Part shown: in pieces, positions 1 to 10,600 of the stretch | Layout of the letters: each line of letters starts with the position of its first letter | Numbering within the stretch: position 1 is the first letter of the stretch | Assembly: GCA_029844215.1 (NCBI GenBank) | Contig: CM056738.1 | Location: 62,215,593-62,279,592, forward strand | DNA from: Przewalskia tangutica | Lineage: Eukaryota > Streptophyta > Magnoliopsida > Solanales > Solanaceae | Reading direction: 5' to 3' | DNA: 64,000 nucleotides | Notes under the pieces: model-generated | What the model saw: only the letters and a program-made list of their open reading frames with translations | Told to the model about the DNA's origin: nothing | The model's database searches: none | Program-made: the position numbers and the translations under genes

Positions 1-512
1 CTCAAAACGAAACCCTAAGGAAAATCTTCATCGTCGGTTGAAGTGCTAGGTAGAAGTTGTTGGAAACTTCTAAGGGTTGTTTGGAGTGGGTTGGGCAGGA
101 GTCGAGCTAAACGTTGCTCAGGAGCGACTTATATACTTGGATAATTTTGGGCTTATCGAGGTAAATATTCTTGACCTTCTTTTGTAATAAGAGTTTTCAT
201 ACTGTGAAGTATAAGAATTAAGTATAAGTATATATATAAGGAAGGTATATAAGAAGGGATTTGAACCGTATCTTGACATAGAATTTGTATTCTGATGAGA
301 CTTGTAATTTGACGGGTAGGGAAGTGATGCCTAATTTACCGCAGAGTAGTCTAGACTTTGATAGACTGGTATAACCTTTTTAGGTTGAATGTGCTACTTG
401 AAAAGGTGGTCAAGGCTAGCCGGATTATAGCCGTGGAGCGTTTTGCTAATAGTCGATAATCGTCGCGAGGTACGTGATTCTTCCTATACTCTTGAGCATG
501 ATGTTTTAAAGG

Positions 513-672
513 TATATATATATATAGTCGATGAAGCGACGTGTGTTAATCGAACGTAGATTTACGGCAATGTCTTTTGACTTAAGCTGAATAAAATATA
601 TATATAGTACGGTAGACGACGTGTGTTAGCGAACGTGGTATGCGGCAATGTCTTTTGACTTAAGCCTGAATA
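513..672 (+). repeat. Two tandem copies of a ~75-bp LTR repeat
   Basis: Two copies of a segment containing gacgtgtgttaa and ggcaatgtcttttgactta, separated by an AT run. The same core is amplified as a ~35-bp repeat in both LTRs of element A (32820 and 38772), so this is a recurrent minisatellite site of the LTR family. Confidence 0.7.
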
Positions 673-1418
673 TTAAGAACTGTTTTTGAAAGGAGAGTAA
701 CACTTGGTTTTGAAAGCTTAAGAGTTATACTAGCTTTATGGGAAGTTAGGTATAACGGCTTAAGCAGGTAAAAGAATGGGTTATTGATTATAGAAGTTAA
801 GAGACTTGATCTTAAAAGATAAGAGACTTGACTTAATATGGATGTTTGTGTGAAACCTCATTCGTGAGTAATGAGTACTTGGTTTTTAAAAGGGAATAAC
901 GTTTCTTCGATTTGGAAATTAGAATGAGTATCGACAAACCACTGCAAATGATAATAAAGGAAAATGTATTGAATAATAAGGTATTATTAAAACCAGAGAA
1001 ACCTCCATCCGCATAGAAGCTAAGATGAGACAAAATGATATTACATTTCTAGATCATGGCTGCTTAATAAGATTGATTATGAACAAGAATAACCTACACT
1101 CATATAAGGCATATGTTTCTCAGATTGTTTAAAAGAGAATTATATTTTTAAATGATTAAGACTATGAACTATGAAACTTTTCTAAAATAAAGAGACCTGA
1201 GTAATTGAAATTAGGCAAACTGGAACTTTAGGGGAAAGAATGTTGTTGAAAAGGAAAGTGTTTTGGTTTACCTAAAAATGTGAGTCACTCTATTTTTATA
1301 CTACGGGTATCGGGTGACCTTTATAAAAGGAATGGATCTCTTTAAAAGGAATTTAACGTACGTAGTACTTTAGGGTTAAAACCCGGACTTTGATAAAAAA
1401 ATGGAAGTACCTTGAGTT

Positions 1419-1494
1419 GTGTATAACTTGCCTATGCTTGTTGTTGTATAACTTGCCTATGCTTGTTGTTGTGTAACTCGCCTATGCTTGTTGT
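1419..1494 (+). repeat. 26-27-bp tandem repeat, three copies
   Basis: Three near-identical copies of a unit containing taacttgcctatgcttgttg lie head to tail in the partial LTR. No function is apparent. Confidence 0.85.
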
Positions 1495-1614
1495 GATAGC
1501 CTTTGTTGTGCAAGTGTTGATATCAGGTGACTTCTTGAGAAAGAGTGGATCTTTTTATAAAAGTCTAGAAGTATGGTAATTTGCTTGAGCTTGTTTGTGA
1601 TAGCCTGGTTGTCC

Positions 1615-1930
1615 GATATATTGTTATTGTGGTTGCATGGACATGTCTACACCGATGCAGAATTCCGGGGGCATGTGGCCATGCGGCAGGGTTGATTACC
1701 CGATATATTGTTATTGTGGTTACATGGACATGTCTACACCGATGCAGAATTCCGGGGGCATGTGGCCATGCGGCGGGGTTGATCACCCAGTATATTGTTG
1801 TTGATGTTACATGGACATGTCTACACCGAGGCAGAATTCCGGGGGCATGTGGCCATGCGGCATTGTTATTATTGTTGCATCATGGACATGTCTACACCGA
1901 TGCAGAATTCTGGGGGCATGCGGCCATGAT
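1615..1930 (+). repeat. 87-bp minisatellite, about 3.6 copies
   Basis: Units begin near 1615, 1702 and 1789, with a shorter fourth unit. Each contains catggacatgtctacaccga and ccgggggcatgtggccatgc. The period is close to a multiple of three, so repetitive open frames appear on both strands (1565-1786 and 1581-1940). These are not genes. Confidence 0.9.
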
Positions 1931-2491
1931 GCGAACATGATTGATGTTATGGGCGTGAGACCCATAGTTATATTGAGTGATGAAGTTGAAGGCGTGAGTC
2001 CCTGACTTGACTGCTTTTATGTTGCGTACTGTATTTTTGTTATCATACATGTCTCCCGCTTTATGTAGACTGTTATGATTTAACTGCAGTATTTCGATTT
2101 CACATACTTGGTACTGTTGTCTTGACCTCGCCCGGCTGCGTTCATGCCGCGGTAGAGTACATCGGTAGTCGATCCTCGCTCTAGGATCACGATTCGGCGT
2201 TGGGAAGCTCCGTTCTCGAGGCTTATCTTTTGGTATGTTACCACAGGTTGTAGGTTCTTGTACATTCTGGGGTATGGCGGGGCCCTGTCGTCATGTTGTA
2301 TAAAAACTCTTAGAGTGCAGAATCTTGTTGTGGCGGGGTTTGTAAAAAGGATTAAACTGTTCGTTTTGAAAGAGTTGTTTATATATATTTTATTGGAAGG
2401 TAACCGTTTGGTTGGCCTGTTTTATGATCATATATCTTGTTTCTTGATTAAGTTTTATTTTCCGCTGGTTTTCTCTGATGTTGTATCACTA

Positions 2492-2541
2492 GGGTGCCCG
2501 GGGTAAGGCACCAGTCACGGGCCCGGGATCGGGTCGTGACA
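2492..2541 (+). other. Two adjacent stem-loops at the LTR 3' terminus
   Basis: The first stem pairs GGTGCC (2493-2498) with GGCACC (2507-2512). The second pairs GTCACG (2514-2519) with CGTGAC (2535-2540) and continues inward through CCCG/CGGG to a short loop. The same pair of hairpins ends the LTRs of other subfamilies in the window, just before the PBS where one is present. Confidence 0.7.
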
Positions 2542-2779
2542 TATTGGAAGCCCTATTTCCACCATAACTGATTTACGCCAAAGCATTTTAAATTTAATTC
2601 TTGCAATTACTCTAGCTAGTTCATAGATAAAACCCAAAACAAACTATCGTTAGCCAAATAGATAAAATAGATTAGATGTTCAATAGTTGAAAATCAGTCT
2701 CTGTGGAAGATATTCGGTCTTACAGACTATATTACTTGGAACGATACGTACACTTACGTGAGCATTTGGAAAATCGCTA
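2542..2779 (+). other. Unassigned AT-rich fragment, possibly the end of a different Ty3-type LTR
   Basis: AT-rich, without an open frame. The part with tctctgtgg and cgatacgtacactta resembles the LTR end of Tat/Athila-type elements as I remember them, but no PBS of that group follows. Sequence homologous to pol begins abruptly at about 2780. Confidence 0.3.
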
Positions 2780-5037
2780 ACAGCCAACCCTAAAATGGAA
2801 GGGTAATCCATCTATGCCTAAGTGTATGTTTATTTCCTACCTTAAGGCAAGAAATATTATTTCCAAAGGCTATATCTATCATCTGGTGCGAGTTAGGGAT
2901 GCAGAGGCAGAGCCTCTGACCCTTCAGTCTGTGCCAGTTGTAAATGAATTCCCAGATGTGTTTTCGGATGAACTCTCAGGTATTTCTTTAGAGAGAGAGA
3001 TCGAGTTTGCCATTGATGTGCTTCTAGATACGCAACCAATAACTTTCCCTCTATACAAAATGGCTCCTGCTGAGCTAGGGAATTGAAAGAACAACTAAGG
3101 GATTTGTTTGGGAATGGCTTTATTAGGCCTTGTACTTCACCATCAAGCACACCAGTATTGTATTTTCGCAAGAAGGACGGTTCTTTGAGGATGTGCCAAG
3201 TATTTCTCGATTTATGATTCGGGTGTCACTATTTAAGGGTAAAAGAGCAAGACATTTCGAAGATAGCCTTTCAGACTATGTATTCTGAGTTTCTAGTGAT
3301 GTCTTTCGGACTCACTAATGCACTAGCAACCTTCAATGACTTAATGAATCAGGTCTTCAAGTCGTTCCTAGATATCGTGTGATCATTTTTATTGATAACA
3401 TTTTGGTATACTACTGGACTGAGGTAGATCATGCAAATCATTTGCGAGCAGTGTTGCAGATACCCTAAGATCGTGAGTTGTACGTCAAGTTTTCTAAGTG
3501 TGAGTTCTAGTTGAACTCAGTTGCTTTTAGGTCACATAGTTTCTTACGAAGGTATTAAAGTGGGCAATCAGAAGATTGGGGCTGTAAAGAATTGGCGGAG
3601 GCCCATGACCATTACTGAGATACGTATTTTCTTAGGCTTGGAAGGCTTTTCTTCTATCTCTGCACCTCTGACAAAGCTTACTCACAAGGTAGCCAAGTTT
3701 TAGAGGTCAGATGCGTGTGAGCGCAGTTTCCAAGAGTTGAAGAATAGGCTTACATTCGCACCAATTTTGGCACTTACAGAAGGTACTGATAGGTATGTGG
3801 TTTATTCTGATTCTTCCAGAGTTGGTCTAGGTTGTGTTCTGATGTATCACGATAAGGTTATCATATATGCTTCGAGGAAGTTAAAGAAATACGAGCTAAA
3901 CTATCTGACTCGTGATCTTGAGTTGGCGGTTGTTATTGTTGACTTGAAAATATGGCGTCACTATTTACATGGGGTTCATGTTGACCTATTTACATACCAT
4001 AAGATCTTACAGTACATATTTCGACAAAAGGAGTTGAATCTAAAGAAAAGGAGGTGGCTTGAACTATTAAAAGATTATGATGTTGATATTTCAACCATTC
4101 CAGCTAAGCGAATGTTATTGTTGATTCCTTGAGCTGTAAGTATGGGAAGTTTGAATCACGTTGAAGCAAACAAGTTACAAATAACCAAAGAGTTGTGTCG
4201 ACTATCCAGCCTGAATGTGCAACTACTTGATACATGTTACAAATATGATATTTTTCAGAATACCGCAGAATCATCCTTGGTAATAGAACTGAATGCAAGG
4301 TAGTTTGATGACCCTGAGTTAGTAAAAATAAAGAAGGGAATTCCCTGCAGAAAAAGCCAATATTGGAACTTGCAGAAGATAGAGTTCATATATACCAAGG
4401 TTGATTATGTGTGCAAGATGTTGGAGGGCTCCAAGAGAGGATCATGACTGAAATCCACTAGTCATGGTATTCTATTCATCCCAGATCAACAAAGATGTAT
4501 CATTATCTCCAGAAGATTTACTGGTAGAATGAAATGAAAAGGAACATCAGAGGTTAAGATCGAGCATCAGAGGCCTGAGGGATTTATTCAGAATATGGAA
4601 ATTCATACTTGGAAATGGGAGATGATCAATATGGATTTCATTACAGGTTTTTCCGTTCTTATAAAAAAATTCTCTATTTCGGTTATCGCCGACAGGCTTA
4701 CGATGTCGGCCTACTTTCTACCTGTTTGAACAACTTATTCAGCTAAAGACTATGCCAAGTTGTATATCAAGGAGAGAGTCTGATTACATGTTGTTCCAAT
4801 TTTCATTATATCTGATAGGGGTGTTATGTTTACGGCTAGTTTATTAAAGTCCTTCCAGAGGGGTTTAGTCACCCAAGGGAATCTTATCACGGACTTTCAT
4901 TCGCAAATGGATGGTCAAGCCGAGCGTATTATATATATGTACGAGGATATGTTGTGATCTTGCGTATTGGATTATAAGGGTAGCTGGGATGCTCATCTGT
5001 TGTTTAGAGAGTTTCCTTATAATAACTATCAAACCCC
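2780..5037 (+). pseudogene. pol: Ty3/gypsy pol relic: RT, RNase H and integrase core
   Basis: A decayed polyprotein in shifting frames. It starts at the protease-RT linker (WKGNPSMPK, then ISYLKARNIISKG) and passes the RT start motif (VVNEFPDVF). The stretch after RKKDGSLRMC lacks roughly 35-40 residues of the usual RT fingers/palm region before LRVKEQDI. The catalytic box reads FIDN instead of FIDD (3388-3399). About eight residues of the usual LGLAGYYRRFVEGF segment are missing near 3645. The RNase H region (3737-4132) is the longest open stretch and keeps VVYSDSS and LELAVVI. The integrase core follows, with MDFITG (~4630), IISDRG (~4806) and the glutamate in GQAER (~4913). There are many stops and frameshifts. 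It is non-functional and belongs to an older insertion than the nest to its right; its own LTRs are not identifiable. Confidence 0.9.
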
Positions 5038-5904
5038 AAACTAGGGAGTCTGGATAGCACCCGATGCCCTGGTGGCCCGAGCGTAACACTCTGATGACCA
5101 GTCTTTTGTACAAGTAGAACTTTCAGCTGACAAGGTCATACCGGGATATATCACAACAACAACACAGGATAAGAGGGATTAACCATATATATATATATAA
5201 GAGGACCTACAAGGTCATAACATGATCCAACAAAAGACAACTTAGCCGACAAGGCTATACTTTAACATTATACATACCAAAATTCTGTGAGCTTCAACGA
5301 GTAACTAAGCTAACCTATGGTTGGGATACGACATCGACCTACCCATACTGTATATAACTCAACAAAACACTCCATATATGACCAGGAAGATCCAAAAAGA
5401 TTAAGCTTACTTACTGACAACTGAAATCAACAACTCCAACTAAGGTGGCCTAGTAGAGTCTCTATCAGAATCTGCAGAATGAACACATAGTGCACCTAGA
5501 AAAAAGGCGTTAGTATAAAATAATATATCAAGTACGTAAATCATGAATAGAAATATGAATCTATAAGCTATAAAGAAAGCATAAAAGCAATATGAAGAAA
5601 TTAGTTGTAAAGGAAAGCATAAGTAATTTGGGGGCCATATGAGGCGAATAATGAAACTCTGAAACCTAGTACAACATATCTAAAATATGCCTTTTTGTAT
5701 AACTTTCCTCATCTTATTGTGCGAGGTGAATAATATGTCACTACTATAAGGTGTACGCATGGATATGCAATGCAATGTGCAAAATGATTTATGCATGTGT
5801 TGTGGAACGCGCAACCCGATCCATTGTATGTATATGTTCTGGAATGTGCAACTCAATACAATATATGTATATATTGTGGAATGTGCAACCTGATCCAATA
5901 TATG
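5038..5904 (-). other. Decayed LTR-like stretch between the pol relic and the array
   Basis: No gene. The phrases agccgacaaggctat and aaggtggcctagtagagtc match the general style of minus-strand Ty3 LTRs, and short AT runs occur near 5186. The pol relic stops at 5037 without its integrase C-terminus. Neither end shows a clean terminus or target duplication. Minus-strand LTR identity is an inference. Confidence 0.4.
5798..5904 (+). repeat. ~37-bp tandem repeat, three copies
   Basis: Copies of ggaa(c/t)g(c/t)gcaac(c/t)(c/t)gatcca-like sequence start near 5798, 5836 and 5873 and abut the array. They generate small open frames that I do not count as genes. Confidence 0.75.
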
Positions 5905-6514
5905 TGTCACGACCCGAGCCGACGGGTCCATGACTGGTGTCCTACCTGGGAACCCTTCTACCCACACATAACAATAAATCAACGGAAGCTTAAGAAACAA
6001 CTCATAACAAAATAGGCAAGCCGATAAGGCCGCCACTGTATATAGAAATATCTGAATAAATGTGACTGTACATATGTCCAACCCACACATGATTACATAC
6101 CTCTAAGAGTATAACAGTAACTATGACGGGACAAGGCCCCTCCGTACCCGTGAATGTACGTAAGCCTGTAATAGCAAAAAATGTACCAAAAGATTAGACT
6201 CCGAGACAATGGAGCTATCTCAACAGCTGAGCAAAGATCCTAAGCACGCGGATCAACAAACTGAGTACCTACACATGCGGGCATGAACGCAGTCCCCCGG
6301 AGAAGGGGGTCTGTACAACAGGTACCAAGTATGTAAACATAAAGTACAGTAAATAAGATCATAACTGGCCAAAGATAACATAAACAAGTATGAAAATCAA
6401 ATACCAGATCCAACCGTGCCATATAACATAAAAGCCAACAGTACCTTTTCAAAATATAAAGGTTATGTACAAATCAAGGACACCTTCCCTCAGAACCATT
6501 ATGCATTTCCTATT

Positions 6515-6718
6515 CATGGGACTCGAACCCGCATCATGGAGAGCTAGTCCATGAAATAATATAATATCATGGGACTCGAACACGCATCATGGAAGAATGT
6601 CCATGGAATAATATAATATTATGGGACTCGAACCCGCATCATGAAAGCATGTCCATGGAATAATATAATATCATGGGACTCGAACCCGCATCATGGAAGT
6701 ATGTCCATGGAATAATAC
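6515..6718 (-). repeat. 52-53-bp tandem repeat, four copies (unit 1)
   Basis: Copies start at 6515, 6568, 6620 and 6672. Each contains catgggactcgaacccgcat or a one-base variant. On the minus strand this gives GGGTTCGAGTCCC, which matches the tRNA B-box consensus. Two more blocks with GGGTTCAAGTCCC lie at 6899-6911 and 6975-6987. Confidence 0.85.
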
Positions 6719-7611
6719 ACATATATAAAGTTGTCGGCCCTCTAGTGAGGGACGCGGTGATGTGGAAATATAACACCTGCACGAATAGTTATCATGAGCA
6801 AACATATGAAAGTTAAATAATCCTTGACTCTCATTAGAACAATAGAATGAACTATCATTTTAGAAAAACTCACGACATTATCATGTCATGTAATATTAGG
6901 GACTTGAACCCAAAAGTACTATGTATGTCCACCGTACGTTCATTTTATACAAAGAGTCATATCATGTATCATTAGGGACTTGAACCCAAAAGTACTATGT
7001 ACGTTCACCGTACATTCATTTTATACAAATCATTTAAAATGAACTTTCATTTATAAACTCAAGGCACTTTCACTTTTAAAGTCAAGACACTTTCACTTTC
7101 AAAATCAAGTCACTTGCTCTTTTAAAATCAAGTCACTTACTTTTTTAAAATCAAGTCATGTATCATAAAGGATTCAATGGAATTACGTACGTCCACCGTA
7201 CCCCCATTTCATATAAATCATGCCAAAGAAGAAAGGATAGTTCACATATCTTATAGGCTATACCAACTTGACAACTAAAATACGTCTCAAGTAGTACTTC
7301 AACCTATAATGACAATAACACGTCTATCAATTCCATGATAACTAGTATACACTTATACTACATGATGAATCTTCTTTCGTATAAAAATTCGGGCAGCACT
7401 TCCCCTATTTCTACATACTTTTCCACCTTATAAATAAGGTCAATAACATCAATAACCAAGCACCACTTAAGGGCACAACCAAAACAACAACCAAGGTGAT
7501 TCACACACCTATTTCTTATGTAAATCTGGCCTCTTAATACATATAAAAATTGCCCATAAAAACAATCCATACTTCTATAACAATGAGGGTAAAATGTGAA
7601 GCTTACAACAC

Positions 7612-7898
7612 CTAGGGTCAACTCCTAGTCCCTGTCTCCGGTTCTGCCCTACCACAAATCTAGTCAGCATTTGCATTGCATCTCTCATGGCCCTATCCTC
7701 TGCCCCTGGCTGAGGAACTGGAGGCTAAAGTATCGCGGCCTCTGGAGTTGCTCTAAGTGGTAGTGTAACTAAACTCGCTGACTAACGCACATCCTCAGGC
7801 ATAGATTGGGCATATGCCCTAGTAACTCTCTGAGTCCGACTAGCAGCTCTTGCTACTGATTTGACCTTCTGGGCCACTGTTTCCTTTTTCGGAGGCAT
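7612..7898 (-). pseudogene. gag: gag N-terminal fragment, unit 1
   Basis: Starts MPPKKETVAQ at 7898 and has the basic N-terminus (QRVTRAYAQ) seen in the gag of element C. Codon 39 is TAG (7782-7784) where element C has a glutamine codon. Reading past the stop, the gag-like PPVPQPGAEDRAMRDAMQ follows, and the frame then runs into LTR sequence at about 7611. Capsid core and zinc knuckles are absent, so it cannot make a working structural protein. Confidence 0.85.
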
Positions 7899-8079
7899 AA
7901 CTGTAACACAATAATACGTTAGGGGGAACCATCCTATTAACACAACTCTATTGCACGATCTTATGAGATGAAATAATATAAACCAATCCTAAATGCCCAG
8001 AATCCTCTTATGTATAAGTATGGTGCACAGCATACATATACCCAAGACTCTACTTAGGCACGGTCTGTAGACATTAACT

Positions 8080-8091
8080 GCTCTGATACCA
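8080..8091 (-). promoter_or_regulatory. Primer binding site, unit 1
   Basis: TGGTATCAGAGC on the minus strand, a few bases from the LTR terminus of unit 2 at 8096. It fits minus-strand priming by initiator-Met tRNA. Confidence 0.9.
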
Positions 8092-8705
8092 CTTTTATCA
8101 CGACCCGAGCCTACGGGTCCGCGACTGGTGTCCTACTTGGAAACCCTTCTACCCACACATAACAATAAATCAGCGGAAACTTAAGAAATAACTCATAACA
8201 AAACAGGCAAGCCAATAAGGCCGCCACTGTATATAGAAATATCCGAATAAATGTGACTGTACATATGTCAAACCCACACATAACTACAGACCTCTAAGAG
8301 TATAATAGTATCTATGACGGGACAAGACCCCGTCGTACCCCTGAATGTACATAAGCCTGTAATAACAAAAAATGTACCAAAATACTAGACTCCGGGACAA
8401 TGGAGCTATCTCAACAGCTGAGCAAAGATCCTAAGAACGCGGATCAACAAACTGAGTACCTACACCTGCGGGTATGAACGCAGCCCCCCGGAGAAGGGGG
8501 TCAGTACAAAAGGTACCAAGTATGTAAACATAAAGTACAGTAAATAAGATCATAACTGACCAAAGATGGCACAGACAAGTATGAAAATCAAATACCAGAT
8601 CCAACCGTGCCATATAACATAAAATCCAACTGTACCTTTTCAAAATATAAAAGTTATGTCCAAATCAGGGACACCTGCCCTCAGAACCATTATGTATTTC
8701 CTATT

Positions 8706-8912
8706 CATGGGACTCAAACCAGTATCATGGAGAGCTATTCCATGGAATAATATAATATCATGGGACTCGAACCCGCATCATGGAAGCATGTCCATGTAAT
8801 AATATAATATCATGGGACTCGAACCCGCATCATGGAAGCATGTCCATGGAATAATATAATATCATGGGACTCGAACCCGCATAATGGAAGCATGTCCATG
8901 GAATAATACACA
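8706..8912 (-). repeat. 52-53-bp tandem repeat, four copies (unit 2)
   Basis: Same B-box-like repeat as in unit 1 at the same place in the LTR. The first copy is mutated to gggactcaaacc. Confidence 0.85.
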
Positions 8913-9801
8913 TATATAAAGTTGTCGGCCCTCTAATGAGGGACACAGTGATGTGAAAATATAACACTTGCACGAATAGCTATCATGAGCAAACATATTC
9001 AAGTTAAATAATCCTTGACTCTCATTTGAACAATAGAATGAACTATCATTTTAGAAAAACCCATGGCATTATCATGTCATGTAATATTAGGGACTTGAAC
9101 CAAAAAGTACTATGTACGTCCACCGTACGTTCATTTTATACAAAGAGTCATATCATATATCATTAGGGACTTGAACCCAAAAGTACTATGTACGTTCACC
9201 GTACATTCATTTTATACAAATCATTTAAAATGAACTTTCATTTATAAACTCAAGGCACTTTCACTTTTAAAGTCAAGACACCTTCACTTTCAAAATCAAG
9301 TCACTTGCTCTTTTAAAATCAAGTCACTTACTCTTTTAAAATCAAGTCATGTATTATAAAGGATTCAATGGAATTATGTACGTTCACCGTACCCCCATTT
9401 CATATAAATCATGCCAAAGAATAAAGGATAGTTCACATACCTTATAGGCTATACCAACTTGACAACTAGAATACGTCTCAAGTAGTACTTCAACCTATAA
9501 TGACAATAACACGTCTATCAATTTCATGATACTAGTATACACTTATACTACATAATGATCTCCTTTCGTATAAAAATTCGGGCAGCATTTCCCCTATTTC
9601 TACATACTTTTCCACCTTATAAATAAGGCCAATAACATCAATAACCAAGCACCACTTAAGGGCACAGCCAAAACATCAACCAAGGTGATTCACACACCTA
9701 TTTCTTATGTAAATCTGGCCTCTTAATGCATATAAAAATAGCCTATAAAAACAATCCATACTTCTATAACAATGAGGGTAAAATGTGAAGCTTACAACAC
9801 C

Positions 9802-10084
9802 TAGGGTCAGCTCCTAGTCCATGTCTGCAGGTCTTCCCTACCACAAATCTAGTCAAGATCGCACGCTGCATCTCGTGGCCTATTCTACGCACTTGGTGAG
9901 GAACTGGAGGCTCAAGTATCGGGGCCTCTGGAGCTGCTCTAAGTGGCGGTGTAACTAAACTCGCTGACTAACACACATCTTCAGGCATAGATTGGGCAAA
10001 TGCCCTAGTAACTCTCTGAGTCCCACTAGCAGCTCTTGCTACTGATTTGACCTTCTGGGCCACTGTTTCCTTCTTCGGAGGCAT
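9802..10084 (-). pseudogene. gag: gag N-terminal fragment, unit 2
   Basis: Starts MPPKKETVAQ at 10084. The TAG stop is again codon 39 (9968-9970). The second half has diverged further than in units 1 and 3. It ends at the same gag-LTR junction, about 9801. Confidence 0.85.
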
Positions 10085-10274
10085 AGCTGTAACACAATAA
10101 TACGTTAGAGGGGAACCATCCTAATAACACAGCTCTATTGCACGATCTTATGAGATGAAAGAATATAAACCAATCCTAAATGCCCAACAACCTCCTATGT
10201 ATAAGATGGTGCACAACATACATATACCCAAGACTCTACTTAGACACGGTCTGTAGACATTCCGAGGACTAACT

Positions 10275-10286
10275 GCTCTGATATCA
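10275..10286 (-). promoter_or_regulatory. Primer binding site, unit 2 (one mismatch)
   Basis: Reads TGATATCAGAGC on the minus strand, one base off the perfect initiator-Met complement, next to the unit 3 terminus at 10291. Confidence 0.85.
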
Positions 10287-10290
10287 CTTT

Positions 10291-10600
10291 TGTCATGACC
10301 CGAGCCTACGGGTCCGCGATTGGTGTCCTACCTGGGCACCCTTATACCCACACATAAGAATAAATCAGCGGAAGCTTAAGAAACAACTCATAACAAAACA
10401 GGCAAGCCAATATGGCCGCCACTGTATATAGAAATATCTGAATAAATGTGACTGTACATATGTCCTACCCACACATGACTACAGACCTCTAAGAGTATAA
10501 CAATAACTATGATGGGACAAGGCCCCGCCGTACCCCTGAATGTACATAAGCTTGTAATAGCGAAAATGTACCAAAATACTAGACTCCGAGACAATGGAGC
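10291..10600 (-). repeat. Array unit 3, left part
   Basis: LTR terminus of unit 3, interrupted after GGAGC (10596-10600) by element F. It continues at 23304. Confidence 0.85.

Larger units (their letters stand above)
1..2541 (+). mobile_element. Partial LTR of a Ty3/gypsy element (3' portion)
   Basis: The window opens inside a long LTR read in the sense direction. It carries the block gagctaaacgttgctc followed by a GAGGTAAAT motif, both shared with every other LTR here, then tandem repeats, then the family terminus ending GGGTCGTGACA at 2541. No PBS follows the terminus, so this is a 3' LTR or a solo LTR; its left end is outside the window and the target duplication cannot be tested. It has no credible coding sequence. 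The open frames at 1565-2005 come from its minisatellite. Confidence 0.85.
5905..8095 (-). repeat. Array unit 1
   Basis: Begins with the LTR terminus TGTCACGACCCGAGCC at 5905. The LTR-like part runs to a junction with gag at about 7611, and the unit closes with the PBS before unit 2 starts at 8096. The LTR part holds 53-bp repeats, two further GGGACTTGAACCC blocks and the conserved 3'-terminal hairpins. Confidence 0.85.
8096..10290 (-). repeat. Array unit 2
   Basis: Same layout as unit 1, with the LTR terminus mutated to TATCACG. The LTR-gag junction is at about 9801 and the unit ends before the terminus of unit 3 at 10291. Differences from unit 1 are mainly scattered substitutions, and the order of all blocks is kept. 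Confidence 0.85.

Noticed and set aside
1418..1495. CRISPR-like spacing of short repeats in the LTRs
   Set aside because: The repeats are contiguous and without unique spacers, in a plant retrotransposon context.
1565..2005. Overlapping open frames on both strands with repeated peptides (GHAAGLITRYIVIVV-like)
   Set aside because: They are produced by the 87-bp minisatellite, whose length is a multiple of three; no domain, start context or homology supports a gene.
6240..6452. A 70-codon open frame starting MKRY on the minus strand, present in every array unit (also 8431-8643, 23333-23545, 25532-25744)
   Set aside because: It seemed a conserved small membrane protein at first. It lies over the conserved LTR hairpin region, similar peptides occur in shifted form in other LTRs, and its conservation is explained by the units being near copies. 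No coding bias was seen.
6515..6987. Possible tRNA genes or SINEs suggested by GGGTTCGAGTCCC
   Set aside because: No acceptor stem, D arm or anticodon arm folds around the motif, and no A box is at the right distance. Kept only as a B-box-like observation.
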